From contig NZ_SMFP01000002.1 of assembly GCF_004348975.1 (NCBI RefSeq), positions 248,001 to 312,000 of the forward strand: a DNA stretch of 64,000 nucleotides, given 5' to 3'. Shown here piece by piece: positions 1-10,022 of the stretch (positions are counted from its first letter, which is position 1; each line of letters opens with the position of its first letter). Under the pieces are notes generated by a model, which was given only the letters and a program-made list of their open reading frames with translations, was not told the origin of the DNA and did not search any database. The position numbers and the translations under genes were made by a program. Source of the stretch: Antarcticimicrobium sediminis (GTDB taxonomy: Bacteria > Pseudomonadota > Alphaproteobacteria > Rhodobacterales > Rhodobacteraceae).

Positions 1-1
1 G

Positions 2-331
2 GGCGCGGCAGTCGCGGCGCTTTGCCTGCTGGTGGTGGGCGGGTGTACCGACAAGGATAAGCAGATCCGTTTCGACGGCCAGCATTTCCGTACCAAGGCC
101 AAGGCGGTGGATCGCAAGGTCTCGGTTGCCGAATTCACGGTCGAGATCAAGAATGCCTCGCGATCGCTCAAAGGCGCGCGGGCAGCGGGCGGCTATGCCG
201 GCACACGCTATTGCGTGACGCAGTACGGGTCCTCGCGCATCGACTGGGCCATTGGCCCGGAGACGGCACCCGAAATGCTGGTGCTCGACCGGGATACGCT
301 CACCTTTCGCGGGACTTGCTTGAAACCATGA
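2..331 (+). CDS. Small lipoprotein in the nuo operon (5' end outside window)
   Basis: The reading frame is open from the first full codon of the window, so the true start lies upstream. The visible N-terminus is a hydrophobic Ala/Leu/Val run ending in V-V-G-G-C, a plausible lipobox with the lipidated Cys at fragment residue 15, then a charged mature domain of about 95 residues. I do not recognise the family. It is upstream of the DUF5333 gene and nuoG on the same strand, inside what is clearly the complex I operon, so an envelope or inner-membrane-anchored accessory role is possible, but that is inference from position only. An internal ATG at 32 would cut the signal peptide in half and is not the likely start. 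Confidence 0.65.
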   Translation, partial: GAAVAALCLLVVGGCTDKDKQIRFDGQHFRTKAKAVDRKVSVAEFTVEIKNASRSLKGARAAGGYAGTRYCVTQYGSSRIDWAIGPETAPEMLVLDRDTLTFRGTCLKP

Positions 332-429
332 TCATGCAGGCGGCATATCCAAGCCTGACCGGGGGGCCGTTATTGCATAACGTCGCCAGTTCGGTCTGTG
401 CTGAACGCTCCACAAAGGAGGGTTTTGCG

Positions 430-846
430 ATGCCGTCGTTTCTATCTGCAGTCCTGTTGGCTGCGAGCTTTATGCTGGGCCTGCCAGCCGGGGCCGCTGA
501 GGCCAGATCGCCGTTGCGGGATGTGCCCGAGATTGCCGATGGGATCTTTACCATCGTGGTCGCCAATGAGATCCGGCGCAAATGCGACGATATCGACGGG
601 CGTCTGTTCCGCGGTATCAAGCAGATCCACCGGCTCAAGGCCCGGGCCAATGCCTTGGGCTATTCTGACGGCGAGATTCGAACGCTGCTCGACTCCAAGG
701 TTGAAAAGGCCCGGATGATCGAACGCGGCAAGAGCTATATGGCCGGTGTTGGGCTGGACTACGACAAACCGGGCGATCTGTGCCGGCTCGGCCGGATGGA
801 AATCAAGAACAACAGCGCAATCGGCGCGCTATTGAGGGCGAAATAG
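430..846 (+). CDS. DUF5333 family protein
   Basis: Encodes 138 residues with an N-terminal signal peptide (hydrophobic to about residue 22, ending in A-G-A-A-E-A), so probably exported to the periplasm. The ATG at 430 follows an AAGGAGG-type ribosome binding site at the right distance; longer in-frame starts back to 211 overlap the preceding gene and have no such site. The mature part has two cysteines and an alpha-helical look. Size, position directly before nuoG and the sequence (ADGIF, EIRRKCDDI, GLDYDKP) fit the DUF5333 family of Rhodobacterales. No biochemical function is known to me; location suggests a link to complex I expression or assembly. Confidence 0.7.
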   Translation: MPSFLSAVLLAASFMLGLPAGAAEARSPLRDVPEIADGIFTIVVANEIRRKCDDIDGRLFRGIKQIHRLKARANALGYSDGEIRTLLDSKVEKARMIERGKSYMAGVGLDYDKPGDLCRLGRMEIKNNSAIGALLRAK

Positions 847-849
847 ACC

Positions 850-2877
850 ATGTCTGACCTTCGTAAAGTCAACATCGACGGAACCGAGATCGAAGTGGAT
901 GGGGCGATGACCCTGATCCAGGCCTGCGAGATTGTGGGCGTCGAGATTCCACGGTTCTGCTATCATGAACGGCTGTCGATTGCCGGCAACTGCCGGATGT
1001 GTCTGGTCGAGGTCGTTGGCGGCCCGCCGAAACCGACCGCCTCTTGCGCCATGCAGGTGCGCGATCTGCGCCCGGGGCCGGAAGGCCAGGCGCCGGTGGT
1101 CAAAACCAATTCGCCCATGGTCAAGAAGGCCCGCGAGGGCGTGATGGAATTCCTGCTGATCAACCACCCGCTGGATTGCCCGATCTGCGATCAGGGTGGC
1201 GAATGTGATCTTCAGGATCAGGCGATGGCCTATGGCGTCGATTTCTCGCGGTTCCGCGAAGCCAAGCGCGCCTTGGATGACGTGAACCTTGGGCCGTTGG
1301 TCGAAACCAATATGACGCGCTGCATTTCTTGCACCCGCTGTGTGCGCTTCACCACCGAGGTGGCGGGCATCACCCAGATGGGCCAGACCGGGCGCGGCGA
1401 AGATGCCGAGATCACCTCGTATCTGGGCGAGACGCTGGACAGCAACATGCAGGGCAATATCATCGACCTGTGCCCGGTTGGCGCGCTGACCTCCAAGCCC
1501 TATGCCTTTACCGCCCGCCCTTGGGAGCTGACCAAAACCGAAAGCATCGACGTGATGGATGCGCTTGGCAGCAACATCCGGGTGGACACCAAAGGGCGCG
1601 AAGTGATGCGCATCCTGCCGCGCAACCATGATGGCGTGAACGAAGAATGGATTTCCGACAAGACCCGGTTCATCTGGGACGGGCTGCGTCGGCAACGGCT
1701 GGATACGCCTTACCTGCGTGAAAACGGCAAGCTGCGCCCGGCCACCTGGCCCGAGGCGCTGGACAAGGCCGCCACCGCAATCAAGAGCGCGAGCAAACTG
1801 GCCGCGCTGGTTGGCGATCTTGCCCCGGTCGAGGCGGTCTTTGCGATCAAGCAACTGGTTGATGGGCGCGGCGGCAGCATCGAGGCGCGCACCGATGGCG
1901 CGGTTCTGCCTGCTGGCAATCGCTCGGCCTATGTCGGCACCGCCGCGATCGAGGATATCGACAGCGCGAAAGAAATCTATCTGATCGGCACCAATCCCCG
2001 CGACGAGGCGCCGGTGTTGAACGCCCGCATCCGCAAGGTCTGGAGCCAGGGCGCCAACGTCCATGTTCTGGGACCGAAGGACATGGACCTGACCTATGAC
2101 TACGAATGGGTCGGTCCGGGCCGGGCGCCGCTGAACACGCTGGTCGAAAAGGCCAAGCCGACCGAGGGGGCGCTGGTCATCGTCGGGCAGGGTGCCTTGA
2201 CCGAGGGCGACGGTATTGCCGTTCTGGGGCAGGCGATGGCGCTGACCGAAAAGCTGGGCGGCAAGATGCTGGTGTTGCACACCGCTGCTGGCCGCGTCGG
2301 CGCGATGGATCTGGGCGCAGTGACCGAAGGCGGTCTGTCTGCTGCGCTGGACGGGGCTGATGTGGTCTATAACCTTGGCGCTGACGAGATCGACATCGGT
2401 CGCGATGAAACCGGCGGTCCTTTCGTGATCTATCAGGGCAGCCATGGGGATCGCGGCGCACATCGTGCTGACGTGATCCTGCCGGGGGCGACCTATACCG
2501 AGGAATCGGGCCTGTTCGTCAATACCGAGGGGCGCCCACAACTTGCGGCGCGTGCGGGGTTCGCGCCCGGCGAGGCCAAGGAAAACTGGGCGATCTTGCG
2601 GGCGCTGTCGGGCGAGTTGGGGACACCGCTGCCCTATGACTCGCTGGCGCAGTTGCGTCAGGCGCTGGTCGCCGAAGTGCCGCATCTGGCCCGTATCGAC
2701 GAGGTGATCGAAAACCCGTGGCAACCGCTTGAGACGGCGGCGCTGAAACAGGGCAAGTTCACCCCGGCGATCCGCGATTTCTATCTGACCAACCCGATTG
2801 CCCGGGCCTCGGCCGTGATGGCCGAGCTCAGCGCCAATGCGGCGGCGCGCAAATCCGGGAAACTGGCGGCGGAATGA
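850..2877 (+). CDS. nuoG: NADH-quinone oxidoreductase subunit G
   Basis: Largest peripheral-arm subunit of complex I, carrying electrons through Fe-S clusters towards the quinone site. Of 675 residues, the N-terminal ferredoxin domain shows the [2Fe-2S] ligands Cys37, Cys48, Cys51 and Cys66; then the His106/Cys110/Cys113/Cys119 [4Fe-4S] site ([14 protein letters not shown]) and the Cys158/Cys161/Cys164/Cys208 site. The C-terminal part is the molybdopterin-oxidoreductase-like domain, shortened as in alphaproteobacterial and mitochondrial homologues. It begins three bases after the DUF5333 stop and ends in an ATGA overlap with the next gene, so it is co-translated with its neighbours. Confidence 0.97.
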   Translation: MSDLRKVNIDGTEIEVDGAMTLIQACEIVGVEIPRFCYHERLSIAGNCRMCLVEVVGGPPKPTASCAMQVRDLRPGPEGQAPVVKTNSPMVKKAREGVMEFLLINHPLDCPICDQGGECDLQDQAMAYGVDFSRFREAKRALDDVNLGPLVETNMTRCISCTRCVRFTTEVAGITQMGQTGRGEDAEITSYLGETLDSNMQGNIIDLCPVGALTSKPYAFTARPWELTKTESIDVMDALGSNIRVDTKGREVMRILPRNHDGVNEEWISDKTRFIWDGLRRQRLDTPYLRENGKLRPATWPEALDKAATAIKSASKLAALVGDLAPVEAVFAIKQLVDGRGGSIEARTDGAVLPAGNRSAYVGTAAIEDIDSAKEIYLIGTNPRDEAPVLNARIRKVWSQGANVHVLGPKDMDLTYDYEWVGPGRAPLNTLVEKAKPTEGALVIVGQGALTEGDGIAVLGQAMALTEKLGGKMLVLHTAAGRVGAMDLGAVTEGGLSAALDGADVVYNLGADEIDIGRDETGGPFVIYQGSHGDRGAHRADVILPGATYTEESGLFVNTEGRPQLAARAGFAPGEAKENWAILRALSGELGTPLPYDSLAQLRQALVAEVPHLARIDEVIENPWQPLETAALKQGKFTPAIRDFYLTNPIARASAVMAELSANAAARKSGKLAAE

Positions 2878-3260
2878 TCCGCGCCGCGCTCATATCGCCC
2901 CTTTTGGTGGCCGCCTGCCAGATGCAGCCGGCCGCAGAGGTGACGCGCTTTTCCCCTGATTATCAGGGGGTTGAGACCCGTCTTCTGGACGGGGATCTGG
3001 TGCAGTTCGCGGTGGCGATGACAGGGGCGCGGGAACAAGGGGATGTAGATGCTTATGCTGAATGTGCGGCGGCGCAATATGCGCTGATCCGTGGATACGG
3101 TTTCGCGCGACATCTGCGAACAAATGTATACGAAGAGGGTGGCGTGTGGCGGGCAGATGCTGTTTACACCATCTCGCCATCTCTGCCCCGTGGACTGCGC
3201 AAACTCGACGCTGAAGTCGTGGTTGCGCATTGCGCGGAAAACGGAATACCCACGGTGTGA
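2874..3260 (+). CDS. Small lipoprotein between nuoG and nuoH
   Basis: Encodes 128 residues. The N-terminus is a lipoprotein signal peptide with lipobox L-V-A-A-C and Cys at residue 15. The mature domain has two further Cys residues in an alternating hydrophobic/charged pattern ending VVVAHCAEN. The start overlaps the nuoG stop (ATGA) and nuoH follows after six bases, so it is firmly embedded in the complex I operon. I do not recognise a named family. It could be an envelope-anchored accessory or assembly factor; nothing in the sequence gives a catalytic role. Confidence 0.7.
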   Translation: MIRAALISPLLVAACQMQPAAEVTRFSPDYQGVETRLLDGDLVQFAVAMTGAREQGDVDAYAECAAAQYALIRGYGFARHLRTNVYEEGGVWRADAVYTISPSLPRGLRKLDAEVVVAHCAENGIPTV

Positions 3261-3266
3261 GGACCT

Positions 3267-4307
3267 ATGGCTGATTTCTTTTCCAACACCTACTTGGGCA
3301 TCGCCTTGGTCCTGATCGGACAGGTGCTGCTGGTCGTTGTACCACTTTTGGTGGCGCTGGCCTTTCTGATGTATGCCGACCGCAAGGTTTGGGCCGCCGT
3401 GCAGATGCGCCGCGGACCGAACGTGGTCGGTGTCTTTGGCGTGCTGCAAAGCTTTGCCGACTTCCTGAAATACATGGTCAAGGAAGTGGTCTTTCCCGCT
3501 GGGGCGGACCGGGCGGTGTTCCTGCTGGCACCCATGATCTCCTTGGTGATGTCGCTTATTGCCTGGGCGGTGATCCCGTTCAACGACGGCTGGGTGGTTT
3601 CGAACATTAACGTCGCCATTCTGTACATTTTCGCCATCTCTTCGCTTGAGGTCTATGGCGTGATCATGGGCGGATGGGCGTCGAACTCGAAATACCCGTT
3701 CCTCGGCTCGCTGCGCTCTGCCGCGCAGATGATCTCTTACGAGGTATCGATCGGCCTGATCATCATCGGGGTGATCATCTCGACCGGGTCGATGAACCTG
3801 ACCGACATCGTGCATGCGCAAGACGGTGCGTATGGGCTGTTCAGCTGGTACTGGCTGCCGCATCTGCCGATGCTGTTCCTGTTCTTCATCTCGGCGCTGG
3901 CCGAAACCAACCGTCCGCCGTTTGACCTTCCGGAAGCGGAATCGGAACTGGTGGCCGGCTATCAGGTGGAATACAGTTCGACCCCCTTCCTGCTGTTCAT
4001 GATCGGTGAACTGACGGCGGTGGTGTTGATGTGTGCACTGGTGACGCTGATGTTCTTTGGCGGTTGGCTGTCGCCGATCCCGGGGCTGCCTGACGGCATC
4101 CTGTGGATGGTGCTGAAGATGCTGTTCGTCTTTTTCATGTTCGCCATGGTGAAGGCCATCACGCCGCGCTATCGCTATGACCAACTGATGCGGCTGGGGT
4201 GGAAAGTGTTCCTGCCGTTCAGCCTGGTCTGGGTGGTGTTCGTGTCTTTCGCAGCGAAATTCGACTGGTTCTGGGGCAGCTTTGCCCGCTGGAGCACAGG
4301 GGGCTGA
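3267..4307 (+). CDS. nuoH: NADH-quinone oxidoreductase subunit H
   Basis: Membrane subunit (ND1 homologue) that forms the quinone-binding chamber with NuoB and NuoD and links it to the proton channels. The 346 residues contain about eight hydrophobic segments and the conserved loop [20 protein letters not shown] with its essential acidic residues, plus the early GPNVVG motif. Length is typical. The stop is two bases before the nuoI ATG. Confidence 0.97.
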   Translation: MADFFSNTYLGIALVLIGQVLLVVVPLLVALAFLMYADRKVWAAVQMRRGPNVVGVFGVLQSFADFLKYMVKEVVFPAGADRAVFLLAPMISLVMSLIAWAVIPFNDGWVVSNINVAILYIFAISSLEVYGVIMGGWASNSKYPFLGSLRSAAQMISYEVSIGLIIIGVIISTGSMNLTDIVHAQDGAYGLFSWYWLPHLPMLFLFFISALAETNRPPFDLPEAESELVAGYQVEYSSTPFLLFMIGELTAVVLMCALVTLMFFGGWLSPIPGLPDGILWMVLKMLFVFFMFAMVKAITPRYRYDQLMRLGWKVFLPFSLVWVVFVSFAAKFDWFWGSFARWSTGG

Positions 4308-4309
4308 CA

Positions 4310-4804
4310 ATGACCAAGATCGATTATACCCGTGCCGCCAAATACTTCCTGCTTGCTGATTTCTTTCAGGGCATGAAGCTGGGGATGAAATACTTCTTCG
4401 CCCCCAAGGTGACGCTGAACTACCCGCATGAAAAGGGGCCCTTGTCGCCCCGCTTCCGCGGCGAACATGCGCTGCGCCGCTATCCCAACGGCGAAGAACG
4501 CTGCATTGCCTGCAAGCTGTGCGAGGCGGTTTGCCCGGCGCAGGCCATCACCATTGATGCCGAACCGCGCGAGGACGGCTCGCGCCGTACCACGCGGTAT
4601 GACATCGACATGACCAAATGCATCTATTGCGGTTTTTGCCAAGAGGCCTGCCCGGTCGATGCCATTGTCGAGGGGCCGAACTTCGAGTTTGCCACCGAGA
4701 CCCGCGAAGAGCTGTTCTATGACAAGGACAAGCTGTTGGCGAACGGTGCGATGTGGGAAGCCGAGATTGCCCGCAATCTGGAACTGGACGCGCCGTACCG
4801 ATGA
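4310..4804 (+). CDS. nuoI: NADH-quinone oxidoreductase subunit I
   Basis: Peripheral-arm ferredoxin-like subunit holding two [4Fe-4S] clusters that pass electrons to cluster N2. In the 164-residue product the ligands are Cys65/68/71 with Cys75 and Cys104/107/110 with Cys114, in [12 protein letters not shown] and [12 protein letters not shown]. The ATG at 4310 was chosen because it follows the nuoH stop directly and gives the family length; an in-frame start at 4199 inside nuoH is rejected. Its stop overlaps the next start (ATGA). Confidence 0.96.
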   Translation: MTKIDYTRAAKYFLLADFFQGMKLGMKYFFAPKVTLNYPHEKGPLSPRFRGEHALRRYPNGEERCIACKLCEAVCPAQAITIDAEPREDGSRRTTRYDIDMTKCIYCGFCQEACPVDAIVEGPNFEFATETREELFYDKDKLLANGAMWEAEIARNLELDAPYR

Positions 4805-5214
4805 CCGACACGCCCAAAAATCCGTTCGAGGCCATGATGCAGCAGGCCCGCGACATGGCTCGCTCCTTTAATCCGGCGCTGGAAAGTTTCAGCCCGAAAG
4901 GGTTCGAGGCGTTGTGGCCGACCATGCCCAAGGACGTGATGGAGCTGATGTTCGGCAACGCGGTCAACAAGGGCGGGCTTGATGCCAAGACGCGGCTGCT
5001 GCTGACCTTGGCGGGGCTGACGATGCAAGGGGCGCAGGCCGAAGCGGCACTGCGTCAGACGGTGCGTCACGCCCTTGCGGCCGGCGCAAAGAATCAAGAG
5101 ATCGTGGAAACGATCGGCCAGATGTCGGTGTTTGCCGGCATTCCGGCCATGACCCGAGCGCTGGAGCTGGCGCGCGAGGTTATGGGCGTCGAGAACGAGG
5201 ATGACGAAGCATGA
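4801..5214 (+). CDS. Carboxymuconolactone decarboxylase-fold protein, cysteine-free
   Basis: Encodes 137 residues; the ATG overlaps the nuoI stop. The C-terminal 90 residues match the all-helical carboxymuconolactone decarboxylase/AhpD fold ([14 protein letters not shown], then [16 protein letters not shown]). The protein has no cysteine at all, so it cannot be an AhpD-type peroxidase using a CxxC pair, and it also lacks an obvious decarboxylase context. The stop overlaps the nuoJ start (ATGA), giving translational coupling on both sides. Its fixed place between nuoI and nuoJ suggests a role tied to complex I, such as assembly or protection, but this is inference. Confidence 0.8.
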   Translation: MTDTPKNPFEAMMQQARDMARSFNPALESFSPKGFEALWPTMPKDVMELMFGNAVNKGGLDAKTRLLLTLAGLTMQGAQAEAALRQTVRHALAAGAKNQEIVETIGQMSVFAGIPAMTRALELAREVMGVENEDDEA

Positions 5215-5813
5215 GCGTGTTTGCCTTTTATCTGTTTGCGGTCTGCGCCATTGCGGGCGGGCTGTTTACCGTGATCAGCCGCCAGCCGGTGCACTCTGTG
5301 CTGTGGCTGATCCTTGCCTTCATCTCTTCGGCGGGGCTGTTCGTTCTGCTGGGGGCCGAGTTCGTCGCCATGTTGCTGGTGATCGTCTATGTCGGCGCGG
5401 TGGCGGTGCTGTTCCTGTTTGTGGTGATGATGCTGGATGTCGACTTTGCCGAGCTCAAAGCCGAGATGGCCAAATATATGCCGTTGGCGCTGTTGGTCGG
5501 GGTGATCATCCTGATGCAGTTCGTGATGGCCTTTGGCGCTTGGGAGTCGAACGCGGCGGCCGAGGGGCTGCGCGCCCAGCCGACGCCGACGGATTTGCAC
5601 AACACCGAAGCGCTCGGCGCGATCCTGTATGATCAATATTTCATTCTGTTCCAGCTTTCCGGTCTGATCCTTTTGACCGCGATGATCGGGGCGATTGTCC
5701 TGACGCTGCGGCATCGGCCAGACATCAAGCGGCAGGATATCCTGGCGCAGATCTACCGCGATCCGGCAGATGCGATGGAGCTGAAAGACGTGAAGCCGGG
5801 GCAGGGGCTCTAG
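5211..5813 (+). CDS. nuoJ: NADH-quinone oxidoreductase subunit J
   Basis: Membrane subunit (ND6 homologue) of complex I, 200 residues, with five hydrophobic segments; the third contains the conserved [16 protein letters not shown] stretch with the pi-bulge helix implicated in conformational coupling. The start overlaps the stop of the preceding carboxymuconolactone decarboxylase-fold gene (ATGA). Confidence 0.95.
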   Translation: MSVFAFYLFAVCAIAGGLFTVISRQPVHSVLWLILAFISSAGLFVLLGAEFVAMLLVIVYVGAVAVLFLFVVMMLDVDFAELKAEMAKYMPLALLVGVIILMQFVMAFGAWESNAAAEGLRAQPTPTDLHNTEALGAILYDQYFILFQLSGLILLTAMIGAIVLTLRHRPDIKRQDILAQIYRDPADAMELKDVKPGQGL

Positions 5814-5816
5814 GTG

Positions 5817-5957
5817 ATGGAGCTGCTCGGCCTCGCGCACCTTCTGTTCAGCAAGGTGGGGATATTCGGGGTCGCGCTGCTTTGGGGCGGCAAGGCAACG
5901 GTGAGCTGGCTACTGTATCGCTGGTGGAAACTGAGACGGGCCGCGGCGCTGCGGTGA
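5817..5957 (+). CDS. 46-residue membrane protein between nuoJ and nuoK
   Basis: A short frame begins three bases after the nuoJ stop: ATG at 5817, TGA at 5955-5957. The 46-residue product starts MELLGLAHLLFSKVGIFG, has one hydrophobic stretch and ends in a strongly basic, Trp-rich tail (YRWWKLRRAAALR), the layout of a single-span protein with positive-inside anchoring. It lacks an obvious strong ribosome binding site but could be read by reinitiation after nuoJ. I know no named family. It could still be a chance frame; conservation in relatives would decide. Confidence 0.4.
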   Translation: MELLGLAHLLFSKVGIFGVALLWGGKATVSWLLYRWWKLRRAAALR

Positions 5958-6044
5958 CGATGTAGAGGGTCGGGCATTGCCCGGCGGCTCCGGGCAACCG
6001 GGGCGATAAGACAAGAACGAATGGGCCAGGCCCAGAGGGACGAC

Positions 6045-6350
6045 ATGATCGGACTTGAACATTATTTGACAGTCGCGGCGACGCTGTTCGTCATCGGGAT
6101 CTTCGGGCTGTTTCTGAACCGCAAGAACGTGATCATCTTGTTGATGAGTATCGAGCTGATGCTGCTTGCGGTGAATATCAACATGGTGGCGTTCTCCAGC
6201 TTTCTGGGGGACATGGTGGGGCAGGTCTTTACGCTGTTCATATTGACCGTGGCCGCCGCCGAGGCCGCCATCGGCCTTGCGATCCTGGTTTGCTTCTTCC
6301 GTAACCGCGGCACCATCGCGGTCGAAGACGTCAACGTGATGAAAGGCTAA
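6045..6350 (+). CDS. nuoK: NADH-quinone oxidoreductase subunit K
   Basis: Small membrane subunit (ND4L homologue), 101 residues from ATG 6045 with three transmembrane helices; the two buried glutamates of the proton path are in the segments [12 protein letters not shown] and [11 protein letters not shown]. The start at 6045 follows AGAGGGA with good spacing and gives the family length; an ATG eight codons earlier has no such site. The 87 bases before it hold no gene that I can support. Confidence 0.95.
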   Translation: MIGLEHYLTVAATLFVIGIFGLFLNRKNVIILLMSIELMLLAVNINMVAFSSFLGDMVGQVFTLFILTVAAAEAAIGLAILVCFFRNRGTIAVEDVNVMKG

Positions 6351-6356
6351 GAGATC

Positions 6357-8468
6357 ATGGAAACTATCATCCTCTTTGCCCCGCTCGTCGCGGCGATCCT
6401 TGCCGGCTTTGGCTGGAAGATCATGGGCGAAACCGCAGCGATGTGGCTGACCACCGGCGCGTTGTTCCTGTCCTGCATTCTCAGCTGGATCGTGTTCCTC
6501 AGCTTTGACGGGGTCACCCATCAGATCGAGATCATGAAATACATCGAAAGCGGGTCGCTTTCGTCGTCGTGGTCGATCCGGCTGGACCGGCTGACCGCGA
6601 TCATGCTGGTCGTGGTGACCACGGTCTCGGCCTTTGTGCACCTCTACAGCTTTGGCTATATGGCGAATGACCCGGCCTTCAAGGAAGGCGAAAGCTACAA
6701 ACCGCGGTTCTTTGCCTATCTGTCGTTCTTCACCTTCACCATGCTGATGTTGGTGACCGCTGATAACCTCGTGCAGATGTTCTTTGGCTGGGAAGGCGTG
6801 GGGCTGGCCTCCTATCTTTTGATCGGGTTCTACTATCGTAAACCCAGCGCAAGTGCTGCGGCGATGAAGGCCTTTGTGGTCAACCGGGTTGGCGACTTTG
6901 GTTTCATCTTGGGGATGCTGGCGCTGTTCTTCACCGTCGACAGCATCGCTTTTGATGATGTGTTTGCCTATGCGCCGACGCTGGCGGAAACCAAGCTGAG
7001 CTTCCTGTGGCAGGAATGGACCGCCTCTGAGGTGATCGCGCTGCTGCTGTTTGTCGGAGCGATGGGGAAATCGGCACAGCTGATCCTGCACACTTGGCTG
7101 CCGGACGCGATGGAAGGCCCGACACCTGTGTCGGCGCTGATCCACGCCGCGACGATGGTGACGGCCGGTGTGTTCCTGGTCTGCCGGATGTCGCCGGTGA
7201 TGGAATTCGCACCGCATGCGACCACCTTCATCACCGTGCTGGGCGCAACCACCGCGTTCTTTGCCGCGACCGTGGGTCTGGTGCAGACCGATATCAAACG
7301 GGTGATCGCCTATTCGACCTGTTCGCAGCTCGGCTATATGTTCGTGGCCGCCGGCGTGGGCATGTATTCGGCGGCGATGTTCCACCTGCTGACGCACGCC
7401 TTCTTCAAAGCGCTGTTGTTCCTTGGCGCCGGCTCGGTCATCCATGCGATGCACCACGAGCAGGACATGATGAACTATGGCGGGCTGCGCAAGAAAATCC
7501 CCTTTACCTATTGGTCGATGATGATCGGCACGCTGGCGATCACCGGGGTGGGCATTCCGCTGACCCAGATCGGGTTTGCCGGATTCCTGTCCAAGGATGC
7601 CATCATCGAAAGCGCCTATGCTGGCGGCACCTCTTACGGCTTCTGGCTGTTGGTGATCGCGGCGGCCTTTACCAGCTTTTATTCCTGGCGGCTGATTTTC
7701 CTCACCTTCTTTGGCGAGGCGCGCGGCGACAAGCATACGCATGAACATGCGCATGAAAGCCCGCTGGTCATGCTGATCCCGCTCGGGGTGCTGAGCGTCG
7801 GTGCCGTGTTTGCCGGGATGTTGTGGTACGGAAACTTCTTTGGCCACGCCGATCAGGTCGGCAAGTTCTTCGGCATTCCGGTTGCTGCCGCCGAGGCGCA
7901 TGAAGAGGCCACCACCGAGACGGCCGACCACGGCGAGACCGCGACGCATGGCGAAGCGGCCGGAACAGAGATGGCCGCCGCGGGGGTGCATCACTACAGG
8001 TTCACCGGGGATCCCGGGCAGGGGGCGCTTTATATGGGCCCAGAGAACACGATCCTGGACGACGCCCATGCGGCCCCCAACTGGGTCAAGGTTTCGCCCT
8101 TCATCGCGATGGTTCTGGGGCTGCTGGTTGCAATCTGGTTCTATATCGTGAACCCCTCGCTGCCCGGTCGTCTGGCCGAGAACCAGCGCCCGTTGTACCT
8201 GTTCCTCAAGAACAAATGGTATTTTGACGAGATCTATGACGCCTTGCTGATCAAACCGATCGTCGCGCTGGGACGGTTGCTGTGGAAACGCGGTGACGGC
8301 AGCATCATCGACGGGTTGATCAACGGGGTCGCCCTTGGAGTCATCCCCTTCTTCACGCGGCTTGCTGGCCGGGCGCAGTCGGGCTTCATCTTTACTTATG
8401 CCTTCTGGATGGTGCTGGGGATTGCCGCCCTTGTCACCTGGATGACGATCGGCGGAGGAGCACACTGA
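6357..8468 (+). CDS. nuoL: NADH-quinone oxidoreductase subunit L
   Basis: Largest antiporter-like proton-pumping subunit (ND5 homologue) at the tip of the membrane arm, 703 residues with some 16 hydrophobic segments and the lateral helix near the C-terminus. Conserved blocks are visible: [52 protein letters not shown] and the lysine-containing [10 protein letters not shown] His/Glu-rich soluble insertion lies around residues 515-550 ([20 protein letters not shown]), an ordinary variable loop in this family. The stop and the nuoM start share one base (TGATG). Confidence 0.97.
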   Translation: METIILFAPLVAAILAGFGWKIMGETAAMWLTTGALFLSCILSWIVFLSFDGVTHQIEIMKYIESGSLSSSWSIRLDRLTAIMLVVVTTVSAFVHLYSFGYMANDPAFKEGESYKPRFFAYLSFFTFTMLMLVTADNLVQMFFGWEGVGLASYLLIGFYYRKPSASAAAMKAFVVNRVGDFGFILGMLALFFTVDSIAFDDVFAYAPTLAETKLSFLWQEWTASEVIALLLFVGAMGKSAQLILHTWLPDAMEGPTPVSALIHAATMVTAGVFLVCRMSPVMEFAPHATTFITVLGATTAFFAATVGLVQTDIKRVIAYSTCSQLGYMFVAAGVGMYSAAMFHLLTHAFFKALLFLGAGSVIHAMHHEQDMMNYGGLRKKIPFTYWSMMIGTLAITGVGIPLTQIGFAGFLSKDAIIESAYAGGTSYGFWLLVIAAAFTSFYSWRLIFLTFFGEARGDKHTHEHAHESPLVMLIPLGVLSVGAVFAGMLWYGNFFGHADQVGKFFGIPVAAAEAHEEATTETADHGETATHGEAAGTEMAAAGVHHYRFTGDPGQGALYMGPENTILDDAHAAPNWVKVSPFIAMVLGLLVAIWFYIVNPSLPGRLAENQRPLYLFLKNKWYFDEIYDALLIKPIVALGRLLWKRGDGSIIDGLINGVALGVIPFFTRLAGRAQSGFIFTYAFWMVLGIAALVTWMTIGGGAH

Positions 8469-10009
8469 TGGACAACCTTCTTTCGATTGTCACTTTCATC
8501 CCGGCGCTGGCCGCGCTGATCCTTGCCGTATTTCTGCGGGGCGACGATGAAGCTGCGCAACGCAACGCCAAATGGGTTGCGATGTTCGCCACCGCGGTCA
8601 CCTTCTTGGTGTCGATTGCGATTTATACCGGGTTCGATCCGTCCAACCCCGGCTTCCAGATGGTGGAAGAGGGCGAATGGCTGCTCGGCCTGAAATACAA
8701 GATGGGCGTGGATGGCATCAGCGTGCTGTTCGTGATGCTGACCACCTTCATCATGCCGCTGAGCATCATGGCGAGCTGGCAGATCAAAAGCCGCGTCAAG
8801 GAATACATGATCGCCTTCCTGCTGCTGGAAACGCTGATGCTTGGCGTGTTCATGGCGCTGGATCTGGTGCTGTTCTACCTGTTCTTCGAAGGCGGGCTGA
8901 TACCGATGTTCCTGATCATCGGTATCTGGGGCGGCAAGAACCGCATCTATGCCAGCTTCAAATTCTTCCTCTTCACCTTCCTTGGCTCGGTGCTGATGCT
9001 GGTGGCGATGGTGGCCATGTATGCGGATGCGGGCACCACCGACATCGAGCTGCTGCTGAGCCATGAGTTCGCCTCGCAAAGCTTCTCGGTTCTGGGCATT
9101 CAGGTCGTGGGCGGCATGCAGACGCTTCTGTTCCTGGCCTTCTTCGCCAGCTTCGCGGTCAAGATGCCGATGTGGCCGGTGCACACCTGGTTGCCGGACG
9201 CGCACGTTCAGGCGCCGACCGCAGGGTCGGTCGTGCTGGCCGCGATCATGCTCAAGATGGGCGGCTATGGCTTCCTGCGCTTTTCGTTGCCGATGTTCCC
9301 GGTGGGCTCGGACGTGATGGCGTCGCTGGTCCTGTGGATGAGCGCGATCGCAATTGTCTATACCTCGCTGGTGGCGCTGGTGCAGGACGATATGAAAAAG
9401 CTGATCGCCTATTCCTCGGTGGCACACATGGGGTTTGTTACCATGGGTATCTTTGCCGCCAACCAGCAAGGGATCGACGGTGCGATCTTCCAGATGCTGA
9501 GCCATGGGTTCGTCTCGGCCGCGCTGTTCCTTTGTGTTGGCGTCGTCTATGACCGGATGCACACCCGCGAGATCGACGCCTATGGCGGTCTGGTCAACCG
9601 GATGCCCGCCTATGCGCTGGTCTTCATGTTCTTCACCATGGGCAACGTGGGCCTTCCGGGCACCTCGGGGTTCGTTGGGGAATTCCTGACCATGATGGGG
9701 GCGTTTCAGGTCAACACTTGGGTGACTGCGGTTGCGGCCACCGGCGTGATCCTGTCGGCCAGCTATGCGCTGTGGCTTTATCGCCGGGTGATGTTCGGCG
9801 ACCTGATCAAGGAAAGCCTGAAGACCATCAAGGACATGAGCGCGCGTGAAAAGTGGATCTTTGCCCCGCTGGTGGCGATGACCCTGCTGCTGGGGGTTTA
9901 CCCGGCGCTGGTCACCGACATCATCGGACAGTCGACCACCGCGCTGGTTGCTAAATTTGACACTGCGCTGGCCGCGGCCGAGGCCGTCAACCAGCACGCC
10001 TCGAACTAA
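8468..10009 (+). CDS. nuoM: NADH-quinone oxidoreductase subunit M
   Basis: Antiporter-like proton-pumping subunit (ND4 homologue), 513 residues, about 14 transmembrane segments. Recognisable blocks: [22 protein letters not shown], the [27 protein letters not shown] lateral channel motif seen here in two halves, and [13 protein letters not shown]. The start overlaps the nuoL stop by one base; nuoN follows after 13 bases. Confidence 0.97.
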   Translation: MDNLLSIVTFIPALAALILAVFLRGDDEAAQRNAKWVAMFATAVTFLVSIAIYTGFDPSNPGFQMVEEGEWLLGLKYKMGVDGISVLFVMLTTFIMPLSIMASWQIKSRVKEYMIAFLLLETLMLGVFMALDLVLFYLFFEGGLIPMFLIIGIWGGKNRIYASFKFFLFTFLGSVLMLVAMVAMYADAGTTDIELLLSHEFASQSFSVLGIQVVGGMQTLLFLAFFASFAVKMPMWPVHTWLPDAHVQAPTAGSVVLAAIMLKMGGYGFLRFSLPMFPVGSDVMASLVLWMSAIAIVYTSLVALVQDDMKKLIAYSSVAHMGFVTMGIFAANQQGIDGAIFQMLSHGFVSAALFLCVGVVYDRMHTREIDAYGGLVNRMPAYALVFMFFTMGNVGLPGTSGFVGEFLTMMGAFQVNTWVTAVAATGVILSASYALWLYRRVMFGDLIKESLKTIKDMSAREKWIFAPLVAMTLLLGVYPALVTDIIGQSTTALVAKFDTALAAAEAVNQHASN

Positions 10010-10022
10010 GGGAGCCGGACAG

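Noticed and set aside
211-429. N-terminal extension of the DUF5333 gene
   Set aside because: It overlaps the upstream lipoprotein gene, lacks a ribosome binding site, and would hide the signal peptide that starts at 430.
829-2724. 631-codon frame antisense to nuoG, and similar long antisense frames at 5910-8465, 8396-10042 and 42182-44875
   Set aside because: They mirror nuoG, nuoL, nuoM and acnA, have His/Arg/Gln-rich translations without domains, and are the usual by-product of high third-position G+C.
7890-7990. His/Glu-rich stretch in nuoL as a metal-binding insertion
   Set aside because: It lies in a variable hydrophilic loop of NuoL that is often low-complexity in this group; nothing points to a specific function.
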